A stretch of DNA of 64,000 nucleotides from Thauera propionica (GCF_002245655.1 NZ_NOIH01000003.1:620001-684000); one strand, 5' to 3'; shown: positions 55,020 to 64,000, counted from the stretch's first letter. Numbers and translations are program-made. Notes: generated by a model not told the origin, from the letters alone.

Positions 55020-56858
55020 TTACGGCGCCTCGCACAGGCAATGCATGTACAGGTGCTGAGGATCGTTCCAGCGCAGCAGCGCGGCAGCCGGTGCCTCCAC
55101 CTCGGCGAGCAGGCGGACCAGTGCGGACGGTTTCGCGGCCGGGCCGGCGTCGATGCCGAACTCCTCGGCAAAACCCGTCAGCTTGCGCAGCAGGCGCTGC
55201 TGCAAGGACTCGCCCGCCGTCGGCCACACGACCTCGTAGTCGCTGATTCCGGCGCGCATGGCGGCGGCAGCGATCGCGGCCTCGAGTCCGCCGAGCTGGT
55301 CGACCAGGCCGAGCTCGTGGGCGGCCTTGCCGGTCCATACGCGGCCACGGGCGACGGCGTCGACCTCGGCCGCGCTCATGTCGCGCGCCTTGCCGACGAC
55401 GTCGAGGAAGCGCCGGTAGCCGTGCTCGATGGCGAGCTGCATCGCATCGGCCGCGGCCGGGCTGAGCGGCCGGCGCGGGTCGAGCGCCCCGGCCAGCGGC
55501 GCGGTCGCCACGCCATCGACGCCGATACCCAGGCGCCGCAGCGGCTCCGAGAACTCGGGGAACATCGCGAAGATGCCGATCGAACCGGTCAGCGTCGAGG
55601 GCGCGGCCCAGATCTCGTCGGCGCCGGCCGCGATCCAGTAGCCGCCCGAAGCCGCCACCGAACTCATCGAGGCAATCACCGGCTTGCCCGCCTCGCGCGT
55701 CAGCTCGAGTTCGCGACGGACCACCTCGGACGCCCAGGCGCTGCCGCCCGGGCTGTCGATGCGCACCACCACGGCCTTGACCTGATCGTCCTCGCGCGCC
55801 GCGCGGATCAACTCGGCGAAGGTGTCGCCGCCGACCACGCCGGCCGGCTCGCGCCCGTCGACGATCGCGCCCTGCGCCACCAGCACCGCCACCTGTTCCG
55901 CCGGTGCGTGGCGCGCGCCGCGCAAGACGGCCAGGTACTCGCCGATCTCGACTGCGCGCACGTCCTTGCCGCCGCCATCGGCACCCACGCGCTCGATCAG
56001 CCGCGCCCGCCACTCGTCGCGGGTACTGAAGCGGTCGACCAGACCGGCATTGCGCGCCGCCAGCGCCGAATCGCCGCCCGCCGCGGCCAGCGCGTCGCGA
56101 TAGTTCTGCACGTGAGCCTCGACCACTTCCGGCGCGAGCTTGCGCGCGGCGGCGATGTCGTCGCGCAGCATCGTCCACAGGCCGTCGAGCAGGTCGCGCG
56201 AGGCCTCGCGATCCTCTTCCGACATGTCCTTGCGCGTGAAGGGCTCGGAGAAGGACTTGTATTCGCCGACGCGGAACACATGCACCTTCACGCCCAGCGA
56301 ATCGAGCGCCTCCTTGAAGTAGGTGCCGTAGCGCGACAGGCCATGCAACAGCACGAAGCCGTCCGGCGACAGATGCAGCTCGTCGGCCACAGTGGCCAGG
56401 TAGTACTGCCCTTGCGTGAAGCGCTCACCGCGCGCGAGCACCGGCTTGCCGGAGGCCTTGAAGTCGAGGATCGCGGCACGCAGCTCGGCAAGCTTGGACA
56501 TGCCGCCGGCCATCAGTTCGTCGGTTTCGATGATCAGGGCCTTGATGCGCGCATCGTCCTTCGCCACGCGGATCGCCTCGAGCAGGTCGCCGAGCGAAGC
56601 CTGCCCGGCCGGTGCACCACCTGCCGCCAGCAGGTCCAGCGGACGCTCGAACACCGGCTGTTCGACGAGGCTGCCGGTCGGGCGCAGCAGCAGCGCGGCC
56701 CCTTCGGGAATCTCCGGCGCAGGACGGAAGAAGAAGGCCACGAGCACGCCGACGCTGAAGATCAGCATGGCGTAGAACAGCCCGCGCACGACGAAGTCCA
56801 GCGTGCGCACGAACAGGCGCAGCGTGGCGAAGAGGAAGCGGAACAGACCCCGGATCAA
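55020..56858 (-). CDS. sppA: Signal peptide peptidase SppA (67-kDa type)
   Basis: I choose TTG 56858, which follows GAGGGGAGAGGG, giving 612 residues, close to the usual 618. One membrane helix near the N-terminus (about 22-45), then two tandem S49 domains. The catalytic serine lies in SVAASGGYWIAAGAD in the second domain, and VVVRIDSPGGSAWASE precedes it. It degrades cleaved signal peptides in the inner membrane. Adjacent to trmB, which ends 13 bases upstream. Confidence 0.9.
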   Translation of the reverse strand: MIRGLFRFLFATLRLFVRTLDFVVRGLFYAMLIFSVGVLVAFFFRPAPEIPEGAALLLRPTGSLVEQPVFERPLDLLAAGGAPAGQASLGDLLEAIRVAKDDARIKALIIETDELMAGGMSKLAELRAAILDFKASGKPVLARGERFTQGQYYLATVADELHLSPDGFVLLHGLSRYGTYFKEALDSLGVKVHVFRVGEYKSFSEPFTRKDMSEEDREASRDLLDGLWTMLRDDIAAARKLAPEVVEAHVQNYRDALAAAGGDSALAARNAGLVDRFSTRDEWRARLIERVGADGGGKDVRAVEIGEYLAVLRGARHAPAEQVAVLVAQGAIVDGREPAGVVGGDTFAELIRAAREDDQVKAVVVRIDSPGGSAWASEVVRRELELTREAGKPVIASMSSVAASGGYWIAAGADEIWAAPSTLTGSIGIFAMFPEFSEPLRRLGIGVDGVATAPLAGALDPRRPLSPAAADAMQLAIEHGYRRFLDVVGKARDMSAAEVDAVARGRVWTGKAAHELGLVDQLGGLEAAIAAAAMRAGISDYEVVWPTAGESLQQRLLRKLTGFAEEFGIDAGPAAKPSALVRLLAEVEAPAAALLRWNDPQHLYMHCLCEAP

Positions 56859-56871
56859 GTGCCCTCTCCCC

Positions 56872-57630
56872 TCAATCCGCGCGGCGGCGGAACACCAGGT
56901 CCCACACGCCATGGCCCAGCTTCAGGCCGCGGTTCTCGAACTTGGTCAGCGGCCTGTAGTCAGGGCGCGGCGCGAAACCGTCGGCGGTGTTCTCCAGCAG
57001 CGGTTCGGCGGAGATCACCTCGAGCATCCAGTGCGCGTAATCCTCCCAGTCGGTGGCGCAGTGCAGGTAGCCACCGGGGGCGAGTTTCTGCGCGATCAGC
57101 GCGACGAAGTCGGACTGGATGATGCGGCGCTTGAAGTGACGCTTCTTGCGCCAGGGATCGGGGAAGAACACATGGACGCCGGCCAGCGCGCCATCTGCGA
57201 TCATGTCGCGCATCACCTCGACCGCGTCGTGCTGCATGATGCGCAGGTTGCCGAGATTGCCTTCGGCGACCAGCTTGCACAGCGCACCGACGCCCGGCGT
57301 GTGCACCTCGATGCCGAGAAAGTCGTGGTCGGGCATCGCGGCGGCGATCCTGGCCGTCGTTTCGCCCATGCCGAAGCCGATCTCGAGGATCTTCGGCGCC
57401 TTGCGGCCGAAGGCGGCGTCGAGGTCTAGCGGCGCCACACGGTAGTCGATGCCGATCCTCGGCAGCATGTCGTCCAGGTAGCGCTGCTGCGCCTCGGACA
57501 TGCGGCCCTGGCGCAGCACGAAGCTGCGGATGCTGCGGCTGGAGAAGCGGTGTTCCGGGCTGTCGCGGCCGATGATCTCGACCCCCGCGACGGGTTCCTG
57601 CGCGCGCGGCGTATCGTTGGTGTGGCTCAT
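56872..57630 (-). CDS. trmB: tRNA (guanine-N7-)-methyltransferase
   Basis: 252 residues from ATG 57630, overlapping the thiG stop (ATGA). SAM motif [12 protein letters not shown], the catalytic [17 protein letters not shown] and the C-terminal TKFENRG are diagnostic. It methylates G46 in tRNA. Forms an operon with thiS-thiG, the standard order in betaproteobacteria. Confidence 0.96.
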   Translation of the reverse strand: MSHTNDTPRAQEPVAGVEIIGRDSPEHRFSSRSIRSFVLRQGRMSEAQQRYLDDMLPRIGIDYRVAPLDLDAAFGRKAPKILEIGFGMGETTARIAAAMPDHDFLGIEVHTPGVGALCKLVAEGNLGNLRIMQHDAVEVMRDMIADGALAGVHVFFPDPWRKKRHFKRRIIQSDFVALIAQKLAPGGYLHCATDWEDYAHWMLEVISAEPLLENTADGFAPRPDYRPLTKFENRGLKLGHGVWDLVFRRRAD

Positions 57631-58412
57631 GAACCGATCAGCCCCTGGGTCGGCGAACTCGGGTCGGCCGAGTAGAACTTGCGCGGCATGCGCCCGGCGA
57701 GGAAAGCCTCGCGGCCAGCCTCGACGGCCTTGCGCATCGCGCTCGCCATCATCACCGGCTTGCCGGCAGCGGCGATCGCCGTGTTCATCAGCACGCCGTC
57801 GCAGCCCAGTTCCATTGCGATCGCGGCATCCGAAGCGGTGCCCACGCCGGCATCGACCAGCACCGGCACCTTGGCGTTGTCGATGATCAGGCGCAGGTTC
57901 CAGGGATTCAGGATGCCCATACCGGAGCCGATCAGCGAGGCCAGCGGCATGATCGCGCAGCAGCCGATGTCCTCGAGCATCTTTGCCTGGATGGGGTCGT
58001 CGGCGCAGTAGACCATCACGTCGAAGCCGTCCTTGACCAGGGTCTCGGCCGCCTTCAGCGTCTCGGGCATGTTGGGGAACAGGCTCCTGGGGTCGCCGAG
58101 CACTTCCAGCTTGACCAGCGCGTGGCCGTCGAGCAGTTCGCGCGCCAGACGCAGCGTGCGCACCGCATCGTCGGCGGTGTAGCAACCGGCGGTATTGGGC
58201 AGGATGGTGAATCTTTCCGGCGGCAGCACGTCGAGCAGATTGGGTTCGCCCGGGTTCTGGCCGATGTTCGTACGGCGGATGGCGACGGTGACGATCTCGG
58301 CGCCACTGGCGTCGATGGCTTCGCGGGTCTCGGCGAAGTCCTTGTACTTGCCGGTGCCGACCAGCAGGCGCGAAGTGTAGGCCTTGCCGGCAATGACCAG
58401 GGGGTCGTTCAT
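57627..58412 (-). CDS. thiG: Thiazole synthase
   Basis: 261 residues from ATG 58412. The Schiff-base lysine is in [19 protein letters not shown] and [15 protein letters not shown] shape the phosphate site. It condenses deoxyxylulose 5-phosphate, dehydroglycine and ThiS thiocarboxylate into the thiazole of thiamine. It lies 103 bases after thiS. No TPP riboswitch is apparent upstream. Confidence 0.96.
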   Translation of the reverse strand: MNDPLVIAGKAYTSRLLVGTGKYKDFAETREAIDASGAEIVTVAIRRTNIGQNPGEPNLLDVLPPERFTILPNTAGCYTADDAVRTLRLARELLDGHALVKLEVLGDPRSLFPNMPETLKAAETLVKDGFDVMVYCADDPIQAKMLEDIGCCAIMPLASLIGSGMGILNPWNLRLIIDNAKVPVLVDAGVGTASDAAIAMELGCDGVLMNTAIAAAGKPVMMASAMRKAVEAGREAFLAGRMPRKFYSADPSSPTQGLIGS

Positions 58413-58515
58413 GGTGTGAGCCTGTGCTGTTCTGGAATGCTTTGATGAAGACCGGCTGCGTGCGGAAAGTTCTGCCGCAGCCGCGTTGTCAGACCGTGCG
58501 TCGGCGGCCCGCGGT

Positions 58516-58719
58516 TCAGCCGCCGCCGACTGCAACGACGATCTCGAGCCGGTCGCCGTCGGTCAGCGCCACCTCGGCGTGACGCGCCTTGGGCACGATC
58601 TCTCCGTTGCGCTCGACCGCCAGACGCTTGCCGACGAGGCCGCGCGCCTCGAGCAGTCCAAGAACGGTGAGACCGGGCGCCAGCATTTCGGGCTGGCCGT
58701 TGACGATGACCTGGATCAT
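58516..58719 (-). CDS. thiS: Sulfur carrier protein ThiS
   Basis: 67 residues from ATG 58719 ([11 protein letters not shown]). Ubiquitin-like beta-grasp fold ending in VAVGGG; the terminal Gly-Gly is thiocarboxylated to donate sulfur to ThiG. The longer frame upstream is not needed. First gene of thiS-thiG-trmB, divergent from metX. Confidence 0.92.
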   Translation of the reverse strand: MIQVIVNGQPEMLAPGLTVLGLLEARGLVGKRLAVERNGEIVPKARHAEVALTDGDRLEIVVAVGGG

Positions 58720-58806
58720 GGCGGTGCGGACGGACGTTACGGGCGAAAATCTTATCACGGCGCAGGGTTTGACTTTTCTCGCCACGAGCGCTAACTTCGC
58801 CCGACC

Positions 58807-58863
58807 TAGCGCCGATTTGATCAACAGCTTGCGGGCGCTCAACAAATACGGCTAAAGCGAGGG
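58807..58863 (+). promoter_or_regulatory. SAM-II riboswitch upstream of metX
   Basis: The leader reads TAGCGCCGATTTGATCAACA (58807-58826) and continues to GCTAAAGCGAGGG. It matches the SAM-II layout point by point: P1 strand GCGCC, conserved GATTT, a short loop, return strand GGCGCT, then AACAAAT and GGCTAAAGC, which form the pseudoknot and triplex. The order agrees with the env metX SAM-II structure as I remember it. Its place directly before metX fits a class that represses methionine synthesis when S-adenosylmethionine is abundant. Confidence 0.85.
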
Positions 58864-58864
58864 C

Positions 58865-58898
58865 ACCCAGTCCGCGTCTTCAGCCGACTGGGTTTTTT
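58865..58898 (+). terminator. Intrinsic terminator (attenuator) between SAM-II and metX
   Basis: CCCAGTC (58866-58872) pairs with GACTGGG (58886-58892), followed by six T residues, immediately after the riboswitch and about ten bases before the metX start. Its position suggests transcriptional attenuation controlled by the riboswitch. Confidence 0.85.
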
Positions 58899-58907
58899 GT
58901 TTTGCAG

Positions 58908-60044
58908 ATGACGAAAATGATCCAACCCCAATCGGTCGGCGTGGTCGCACCGCAGCGGGCCGAGTTCACCGAGCCGCTGGCGCTGCGCAGCGGCGGTACG
59001 CTGGACAACTACCACCTCGTCTACGAGACCTACGGCACGCTCAACGCCGAGCGCAGCAACGCGGTGCTGGTGTGCCACGCGCTGTCGGGTTCGCACCACG
59101 TCGCCGGCACCTATGCCGACGCGCCGCACAACGTCGGCTGGTGGGACAACCTCGTCGGCCCGGGCAAGCCGCTCGATACACGCAAGTTCTTCGTCATCGG
59201 CGTGAACAACCTCGGCGGCTGCTACGGCTCGTCCGGTCCCAACCAGATGAATCCGGCCACCGGCAAGCTGTGGGGCGCCGACTTTCCCTTCGTCACGGTG
59301 GAAGACTGGGTCGAGTCGCAGGCCCGGCTGGCCGATCGCCTCGGCATACGGCGCTTCGCCGCCGTCGTCGGCGGCAGCCTGGGCGGCATGCAGGCCTTGT
59401 CATGGGCGCTGCAGTTCCCCGAGCGCGTCGGCCACGTCGCGGTGATCGCCGCGGCGCCCAAGCTGACCGCACAGAACATCGCCTTCAACGAGGTCGCCCG
59501 CCAGGCGATCCTGACCGACCCCGAGTTCCACGGCGGCCACTACTACGAGCACGGCGTGGTGCCGGCACGTGGCCTCAAGCTGGCGCGCATGGTGGGGCAT
59601 ATCACCTATCTGTCGGACGACTCGATGGCGGAGAAATTCGGCCGCAGCCTGCGCCACGGCCGCAACACCTACAGCTACGACGTCGAGTTCGAGATCGAGT
59701 CCTACCTGCGCTACCAGGGCGACAAGTTCGCCGGCTACTTCGACGCCAACACCTACCTGCTGACGACCAAGGCGCTGGACTACTTCGACCCCGCCTTCGA
59801 GTATGGCGGTAACCTGCCCGCCGCGCTGGCCCGCGCCAGCGCCGACTTCCTGGTGGTGTCCTTCACCACCGACTGGCGCTTCTCGCCCGAGCGTTCGCGC
59901 GAGATCGTCTATGCGCTGCTGCACAACAAGCGCAGGGTCAGCTACGCCGAGATCGACTGCCCGGCCGGCCACGACTCCTTCCTGCTCGACGAAACGCGTT
60001 ACCACGCGCTGCTGTCGGCCTGGTTCGACCGCATCGAGGTCTAA
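58908..60044 (+). CDS. metX: Homoserine O-acetyl/succinyltransferase MetX
   Basis: 378 residues from ATG 58908; ATG 58917 is an alternative and neither has a clear ribosome-binding site. Alpha/beta hydrolase fold: [11 protein letters not shown] (oxyanion region), nucleophile in [12 protein letters not shown], and the catalytic C-terminal [11 protein letters not shown]. It activates homoserine for methionine synthesis. The acyl donor (acetyl or succinyl) cannot be told safely from sequence; betaproteobacterial MetX enzymes paired with MetW often use succinyl-CoA. It is controlled by the SAM-II/terminator leader. Confidence 0.95.
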   Translation: MTKMIQPQSVGVVAPQRAEFTEPLALRSGGTLDNYHLVYETYGTLNAERSNAVLVCHALSGSHHVAGTYADAPHNVGWWDNLVGPGKPLDTRKFFVIGVNNLGGCYGSSGPNQMNPATGKLWGADFPFVTVEDWVESQARLADRLGIRRFAAVVGGSLGGMQALSWALQFPERVGHVAVIAAAPKLTAQNIAFNEVARQAILTDPEFHGGHYYEHGVVPARGLKLARMVGHITYLSDDSMAEKFGRSLRHGRNTYSYDVEFEIESYLRYQGDKFAGYFDANTYLLTTKALDYFDPAFEYGGNLPAALARASADFLVVSFTTDWRFSPERSREIVYALLHNKRRVSYAEIDCPAGHDSFLLDETRYHALLSAWFDRIEV

Positions 60045-60127
60045 ATTGATACAACCCCCACGCTCACTGCGTTCGCTGCCCCCCAAGGGGGCGTCAGTAC
60101 GCTTGAGACGGCTCGGCGCATACTGAT
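60045..60127. repeat. Betaproteobacterial intergenic REP-like element
   Basis: The metX-metW gap contains ACGCTCACTGCGTTCGCTGC followed by CCCCCCAAGGGGGC, a sequence I recognise as a recurrent intergenic motif in betaproteobacteria. It includes a short C/G hairpin and may separate or stabilise the two reading frames in the transcript. Confidence 0.5.
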
Positions 60128-60718
60128 ATGACTTCCTACCGCTACGACTACGACGTAATCACCCAGTGGATCGATCCCGGCGAAAAGGTGCTCGACCTCG
60201 GCTGCGGCGACGGCGACCTGCTGCGCCACCTGATGCAGGTGCGTCAGGTTCAGGGCTATGGCGTGGAGAACGACCCCGACAAGCTTCTCGCGAGCGTGAA
60301 GAACGGCGTGAACGTGATCCAGATGGACCTGGAAAAGGGTCTGGTGGGGCTAGAGGACGGCTTCTTCGACCACGTCATCATGAGCCTGTCGCTGCAGGCC
60401 ATGCACAACACCCAGGGCATCCTGCACGAGATGCTGCGCGTCGGCCGCGAGGCGGTGGTGAGCTTCCCGAACTTCGGCTACTGGCGCCACCGCCAGAGCA
60501 TCCTCAACGGCCACATGCCGGTGTCGGAAAGCCTGCCTCACCAGTGGTACAACACACCCAACGTGCGCTTCTTCACCATCGCCGACTTCGATGCGCTGTG
60601 CGAGATGAACGGCATCGCGGTGCGCGAGCGCCTGGCCTTCGACGAGGGCAAGCTGGTCCTGGAGGAACCCAACTTCCTCGCCAGCGTGGCGGTGTATCGC
60701 CTCGGACGCGGACGCTGA
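60128..60718 (+). CDS. metW: Methionine biosynthesis protein MetW
   Basis: 196 residues. SAM-dependent methyltransferase-like fold with VLDLGCGDGDLLRHL and the MetW-specific VVSFPNFGYWRHR, PNVRFFTIADFD. It pairs with MetX, being needed for MetX activity in some proteobacteria. Same strand as metX, 83 bases downstream. Confidence 0.95.
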   Translation: MTSYRYDYDVITQWIDPGEKVLDLGCGDGDLLRHLMQVRQVQGYGVENDPDKLLASVKNGVNVIQMDLEKGLVGLEDGFFDHVIMSLSLQAMHNTQGILHEMLRVGREAVVSFPNFGYWRHRQSILNGHMPVSESLPHQWYNTPNVRFFTIADFDALCEMNGIAVRERLAFDEGKLVLEEPNFLASVAVYRLGRGR

Positions 60719-60724
60719 AAGCAG

Positions 60725-60758
60725 ATCGGGGCGTCCCGCGACTGCGGGGCGCCCCGAT
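60725..60758. terminator. Strong hairpin between metW and a convergent gene
   Basis: A 15-bp stem (ATCGGGGCGTCCCGC with GCGGGGCGCCCCGAT, one wobble) and four-base loop fill the 55-base gap between two converging genes, consistent with a two-way terminator. Confidence 0.8.
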
Positions 60759-60773
60759 ACGAAAACGGCAGGA

Positions 60774-61091
60774 TCAGCCGACGACGAAGGCGGACACATC
60801 CACCCGGATCGCCGGACGGTCGAGCGCGGCAGCGGTGATCACGGCAAAACGCTTCGCCCAGTCGGACGCCTGCTCGAAGCGGCTTTCGCCGCCGTACTTG
60901 GCGACGTTGAGGATCATGTCCAGCACCAGCACCTTGCCCATCGGGTTCGACGGGGTGCATTCCAGTTCCTCGAACTCCTTCGCCAGCCAGCTGCGCGCCT
61001 GGTCCTTGGTCGTTCCCGCCACATCGGATTCGTGCAACGCAAACTCGTACTCGCGGTTGCCACCGAACACCACGGTCACTGTGTAGGACAT
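60774..61091 (-). CDS. Conserved hypothetical protein (105 aa)
   Basis: Start ATG 61091 (MSYTVTVVFGGNREYEF) follows a GAGGGAG site. The much longer frame upstream is antisense to ampG. The protein is small, acidic and soluble, with a beta-hairpin N-terminus and a helical middle (TTKDQARSWLAKEFEELE). I know of no function. It is divergent from ampG across a 130-base gap. Confidence 0.6.
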   Translation of the reverse strand: MSYTVTVVFGGNREYEFALHESDVAGTTKDQARSWLAKEFEELECTPSNPMGKVLVLDMILNVAKYGGESRFEQASDWAKRFAVITAAALDRPAIRVDVSAFVVG

Positions 61092-61223
61092 GAAGGACTC
61101 CCTCCTCGAAGCTGGATACGCTGAATGGGCGCATTGTTCAGGCAGACGGCGCCGGACGCAAGCAACGTATCGAATTGTGTACACCGCCGACCGGCCCGAC
61201 AGCCCATTTTCCGATCTGCGATA

Positions 61224-62789
61224 ATGCGCCGCTCCGCAACGCCTCCCGGCCCACGCCCCTTGTCCTTCCAGCCCCCCAACGCCTTCGGCCGCGCCTGGCG
61301 CCTGTTCGCCATCCTGGTGCTCGGCTTTGCCTCCGGCCTGCCACTGGCACTGACCGGCCAGGCCATGCAGGCGTGGCTGACGGTCGACGGCGTGGATCTG
61401 GCCACCATCGGCTTTTTCGGCCTGGTGGGCGTGCCCTACACCTTCAAATTCCTGTGGGCGCCGCTGATGGACCGCTTCGAGCCGCCCTGGCTCGGCCGCC
61501 GCCGCGGCTGGCTGGCGCTGACGCAGCTCGCACTGGCGGCGCTGCTGTGGTGGATGGCAACGCTGTCGCCCACCGCCACGCCGGGTCTGTTCGCCGCCGC
61601 CGCAGTGGCGATCGCCTTCCTGTCGGCCTCGCAGGACGTCGTGGTGGACGCCTACCGCACCGACCTGCTGCCGAAGGCCGAACGCGGCCTCGGCGCCTCG
61701 GTGCACGTATTCGCCTATCGCCTGGCGATGATCCTGTCCGGCGGCATCGCGCTGATCTGGGCCGGGCAGTGGGCATCGTGGCCGCGGGTGTACGAGACCA
61801 TGGCGCTGATCATGGCGGCCTGCGCTGCGGTTTCGCTGCTGGCACTGCCGCGCGTGTCGGCGGCGTTGAAGCCGCTCGACTCGGATCCGAAGCGCGAACT
61901 GTTGGGCTTCGCCGCGATGCTCGCCGGCGTCGCCGCCGGCTACTGGATCGCACGCCAGGCCTTGATCCTGATCGGGCTCGACCCCGACGATGCGAACCGC
62001 TGGATCCAGCTGCTGTTCGTCCTCGCCGAGATCGCGCTCGCCCTGCCGCTGGCGTGGTGGGCGGCGCAGCGTGCGGGTTTCGAGACGCTCAACCGCTCGC
62101 TGTCGAGCTACTTCGCGCAGCAGGGCGCGGCCGCCTTCCTCGCCCTGATCATCCTGTACAAGCTCGGCGACGCCTTCGCCGGCAGCCTGACCACGCCCTT
62201 CCTGATCAAGGGCATGGGCTTCTCGCAGGAAGAGGTCGGCATCGCCAACAAGGTCATCGGCATCTGGCTCACCATCCTCGGCGCCTTCATCGGCGGGCTG
62301 ATCATGACGCGGCTGGCGCTTTACCGCTCGCTGCTGCTGTTCGGCGTGCTGCAGCTGGTGTCGAACTTCGGCTTCTACCTGCTCGCCCAACTCGGCCGGG
62401 GCGCCTGGGGCGCGGTGATGGTGCCGGCTTTCGACTGGGGCTTCGTTTCGCTGGATGCGCCCGCGGCGCTCGACCTGCTGCTGCTGACGGTGATCGCCGG
62501 CGAGAACATCAGCGGCGGCATGGGCACGGTGGCCTTCGTCGCATTGCTGATGGGGCTGTGCAACCAGCGCTTCACCGCGACCCACTACGCCATGCTGTCG
62601 GCCTTCGCCGCGGTGGGACGGATCTACGTCAGCCCGCTGTCGGGCGTGCTGTCGCAAAGCATCGGCTGGCCGGCCTTCTTCATCTTCTCCATCATTGTCG
62701 CGGTACCCGGCGTGGTCATGGTGTGGTGGCTGCGGGACGCGCTCGGTCGCCTCGGGCGGCCGCAGGCCGACGGCGCGGTGGACGACTGA
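61224..62789 (+). CDS. ampG: AmpG family muropeptide permease
   Basis: 521 residues from ATG 61224. About 12-14 membrane helices in MFS arrangement, with the AmpG stretches GFASGLPLALTGQ, TFKFLWAPLMDRF, SASQDVVVDAYRTDLL and LYKLGDAFAGSLTTPFL. It imports GlcNAc-anhydroMurNAc peptides for cell-wall recycling. Followed by azlC after 13 bases. Confidence 0.92.
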   Translation: MRRSATPPGPRPLSFQPPNAFGRAWRLFAILVLGFASGLPLALTGQAMQAWLTVDGVDLATIGFFGLVGVPYTFKFLWAPLMDRFEPPWLGRRRGWLALTQLALAALLWWMATLSPTATPGLFAAAAVAIAFLSASQDVVVDAYRTDLLPKAERGLGASVHVFAYRLAMILSGGIALIWAGQWASWPRVYETMALIMAACAAVSLLALPRVSAALKPLDSDPKRELLGFAAMLAGVAAGYWIARQALILIGLDPDDANRWIQLLFVLAEIALALPLAWWAAQRAGFETLNRSLSSYFAQQGAAAFLALIILYKLGDAFAGSLTTPFLIKGMGFSQEEVGIANKVIGIWLTILGAFIGGLIMTRLALYRSLLLFGVLQLVSNFGFYLLAQLGRGAWGAVMVPAFDWGFVSLDAPAALDLLLLTVIAGENISGGMGTVAFVALLMGLCNQRFTATHYAMLSAFAAVGRIYVSPLSGVLSQSIGWPAFFIFSIIVAVPGVVMVWWLRDALGRLGRPQADGAVDD

Positions 62790-62802
62790 TGGCAGGGCAG
62801 GC

Positions 62803-63510
62803 ATGAGCGCGGGCCGCGAATTCCTCGCCGGCTGCCGCGACGAGGCGCCGTTGCTGCTGGGCGTGGCCCCGTTCGGCATGATCTACGGCATCGCCGCACT
62901 GTCGGCCGGCGTGCCGGCGTGGCTGGCGCAGCTGGCCTCGGCGGTGGTGTTCGCCGGCGCGGCGCAACTGGTGATCGTGCAGATGCTCGCTGCAGGCGCA
63001 GGGGCGCTGCCGATCGCACTCACCTCCGGCCTGCTCAACCTGCGCCATGTGCTCTACAGCGCGTCGATAGCCGAGTACGTGCGCCACCTGCCGCGACGCT
63101 GGCGCCTGCTGCTGGCCTACCTGCTGACCGACGAGGCCTACGCGGTGGCCGTGCTGCGTTACCAGCGCCGCGAGCCCGCAGCGGTCGACGCGCCTGATCT
63201 GCGCCACTGGTACTTCTTCGGCGCCGGTTTCACCTTGTGGGCGGGCTGGCAGCTCTCCACCGCGGCCGGCCTGCTGTTCGGCGCGACGATCCCGGCCGAA
63301 TGGGAACTCGATTTCGCCGTGCCGCTGACCTTCATCGCGCTGCTGACCCTGCTCCTGCGCGAGCGTGCCGGCCAGGCTGCGGCGCTGGTCGCCGGCCTGG
63401 GTGCGCTGGCCTTCGCCGCCCTGCCCTACAAGCTCGGGCTGGTCGCGGCGATCCTGCTCGGGCTGCTGGCCGGCGTATGGACGCTGCGCCGCCTGGAGCG
63501 CGCGGGATGA
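62803..63510 (+). CDS. azlC: Branched-chain amino acid exporter large subunit AzlC
   Basis: 235 residues from ATG 62803. AzlC landmarks: GVAPFGMIYGIAAL, FAGAAQLVIVQML, LNLRHVLYSAS and LLTDEAYAV, with seven to eight hydrophobic segments. With AzlD it exports branched-chain amino acids. The start is 13 bases after ampG and its stop overlaps azlD. Confidence 0.92.
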   Translation: MSAGREFLAGCRDEAPLLLGVAPFGMIYGIAALSAGVPAWLAQLASAVVFAGAAQLVIVQMLAAGAGALPIALTSGLLNLRHVLYSASIAEYVRHLPRRWRLLLAYLLTDEAYAVAVLRYQRREPAAVDAPDLRHWYFFGAGFTLWAGWQLSTAAGLLFGATIPAEWELDFAVPLTFIALLTLLLRERAGQAAALVAGLGALAFAALPYKLGLVAAILLGLLAGVWTLRRLERAG

Positions 63511-63830
63511 GCACATCGGCACTGCTCGCATTGCTGATGGTCGTCGGCTTGCTGACCTTCCTGTACCGCTACGCAATGATCGGTTTCTTCGCCAGCCGCA
63601 GCCTGCCCGCCTGGCTGCACGCGCTGTGCCGCCACATCGCCCCGGCCAGCTTCGCCGCGCTCACGGCCAGCGCCTTGTTCGTCAGCGGTGGCGACGTGCA
63701 GTTCGCCTTCGACTCACCGCGTCCATGGGCGGCGCTGGTGGCCGTGATCGTCGCCTGGCGCACGCGTAACGTGCTGGCGACCATTGCGGCGGGCATGGCG
63801 GCGCTCTACCTGCTGAAGCTGCTGTTCTGA
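63507..63830 (+). CDS. azlD: AzlD domain protein
   Basis: 107 residues, ATG overlapping the azlC stop (ATGA). Four hydrophobic segments; FLYRYAMIGFFASRSLP and RHIAPASFAALTASALF are typical of AzlD. Small subunit of the branched-chain amino acid exporter. Confidence 0.9.
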   Translation: MSTSALLALLMVVGLLTFLYRYAMIGFFASRSLPAWLHALCRHIAPASFAALTASALFVSGGDVQFAFDSPRPWAALVAVIVAWRTRNVLATIAAGMAALYLLKLLF

Positions 63831-63905
63831 TCGGCAGCCGTGCCGGTCGCGCTAGACTGCCGACCCCGGCCCGATGACCAACGCCTCTTCCCCTTGCACC
63901 CCGCC

Positions 63906-64000
63906 ATGACCGACGCCACCCCGACCGCCTCCGCCCTCATCGACGCCGCCCGCAAGCTGTCCGACGCCGTCGACGCGATGCGCTTCGCGCCGCCCGTCAC
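63906..64000 (+). CDS. Start of a probable SMUG1-type uracil-DNA glycosylase (3' end outside window)
   Basis: ATG 63906 opens a frame to the window end: MTDATPTASALIDAARKLSD, then AVDAMRFAPPVT. The PPVT ending a short N-terminal helix is the start of the region that in bacterial SMUG1-like proteins continues into the HVYNPL box. The identification rests on 31 residues and memory of the family, so it is tentative. Same strand as azlD, 75 bases downstream. Confidence 0.4.
   Translation, partial: MTDATPTASALIDAARKLSDAVDAMRFAPPV

Noticed and set aside
58720-58806. TPP riboswitch upstream of thiS
   Set aside because: No CTGAGA-type core or matching stems in the minus-strand leader.
61092-62879. 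Upstream part of a 701-codon minus-strand frame
   Set aside because: Antisense to ampG and low-complexity; only the last 105 codons (60774-61091), with their own start and ribosome-binding site, are plausible.

Overview
The window joins a mobile, horizontally acquired segment (about 1-21,740) to conserved chromosome of what looks like a denitrifying betaproteobacterium of the Rhodocyclales (Thauera/Azoarcus type). I infer this lineage from a periplasmic nitrate reductase operon next to narXL and a Dnr-like regulator, a complete ccm cytochrome c maturation cluster, a gmk-rpoZ-rsh block, a DUF3460 gene, a metX-metW pair and strongly GC-rich coding. No 16S gene is present, so the genus is not proven.

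Left part, genomic island (1-21,740): visibly lower GC, many orphan genes and mixed strands. It opens with a translationally coupled chain of two tyrosine recombinases (the first cut by the window edge), two coiled-coil accessory proteins and a RecD-like helicase (3-7,300). This resembles the recombinase trio described from Vibrio islands (GmtY/GmtZ/GmtX). Cargo follows: an XRE regulator, an AbrB/MazE-like gene split by an in-frame amber codon, a two-gene operon with a HEPN-like motif next to an integron attC-like hairpin, a small HExxH protein, a phage-type gene pair, small hypotheticals, an HNH nuclease, and a three-gene restriction-modification-like operon (two complementary half-methyltransferases plus a GIY-YIG/SF2 helicase). 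The island ends with a group II intron reverse transcriptase lacking its upstream ribozyme half. It is flanked by two exact copies of a 25-bp tRNA-Gly 3' end, the second of which is followed by the old tRNA terminator.

Right part, core chromosome (21,741-64,000), in order: lrp-like regulator and dadA-alr (D-amino-acid catabolism); ccmABCDEFGHI on the minus strand; napFDAGHBC on the minus strand; narXL and a Dnr-like regulator; an exonuclease/UvrC-like hybrid; DUF3460; a diguanylate cyclase; rsh, rpoZ, gmk and yicC; a Ser/Thr kinase and PP2C phosphatase pair followed by rph, rdgB and hemW; a YbhB-like protein; sppA; thiS-thiG-trmB; metX behind a SAM-II riboswitch, then metW; a small hypothetical; ampG; azlCD; and the start of a probable SMUG1-type uracil-DNA glycosylase.

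The ccm, nap, narXL and dnr genes form one functional neighbourhood. Ccm supplies the c-type haem needed by NapB and NapC. NarXL and the Dnr-like protein are the expected nitrate, nitrite and low-oxygen regulators, and candidate binding sites for both are visible.
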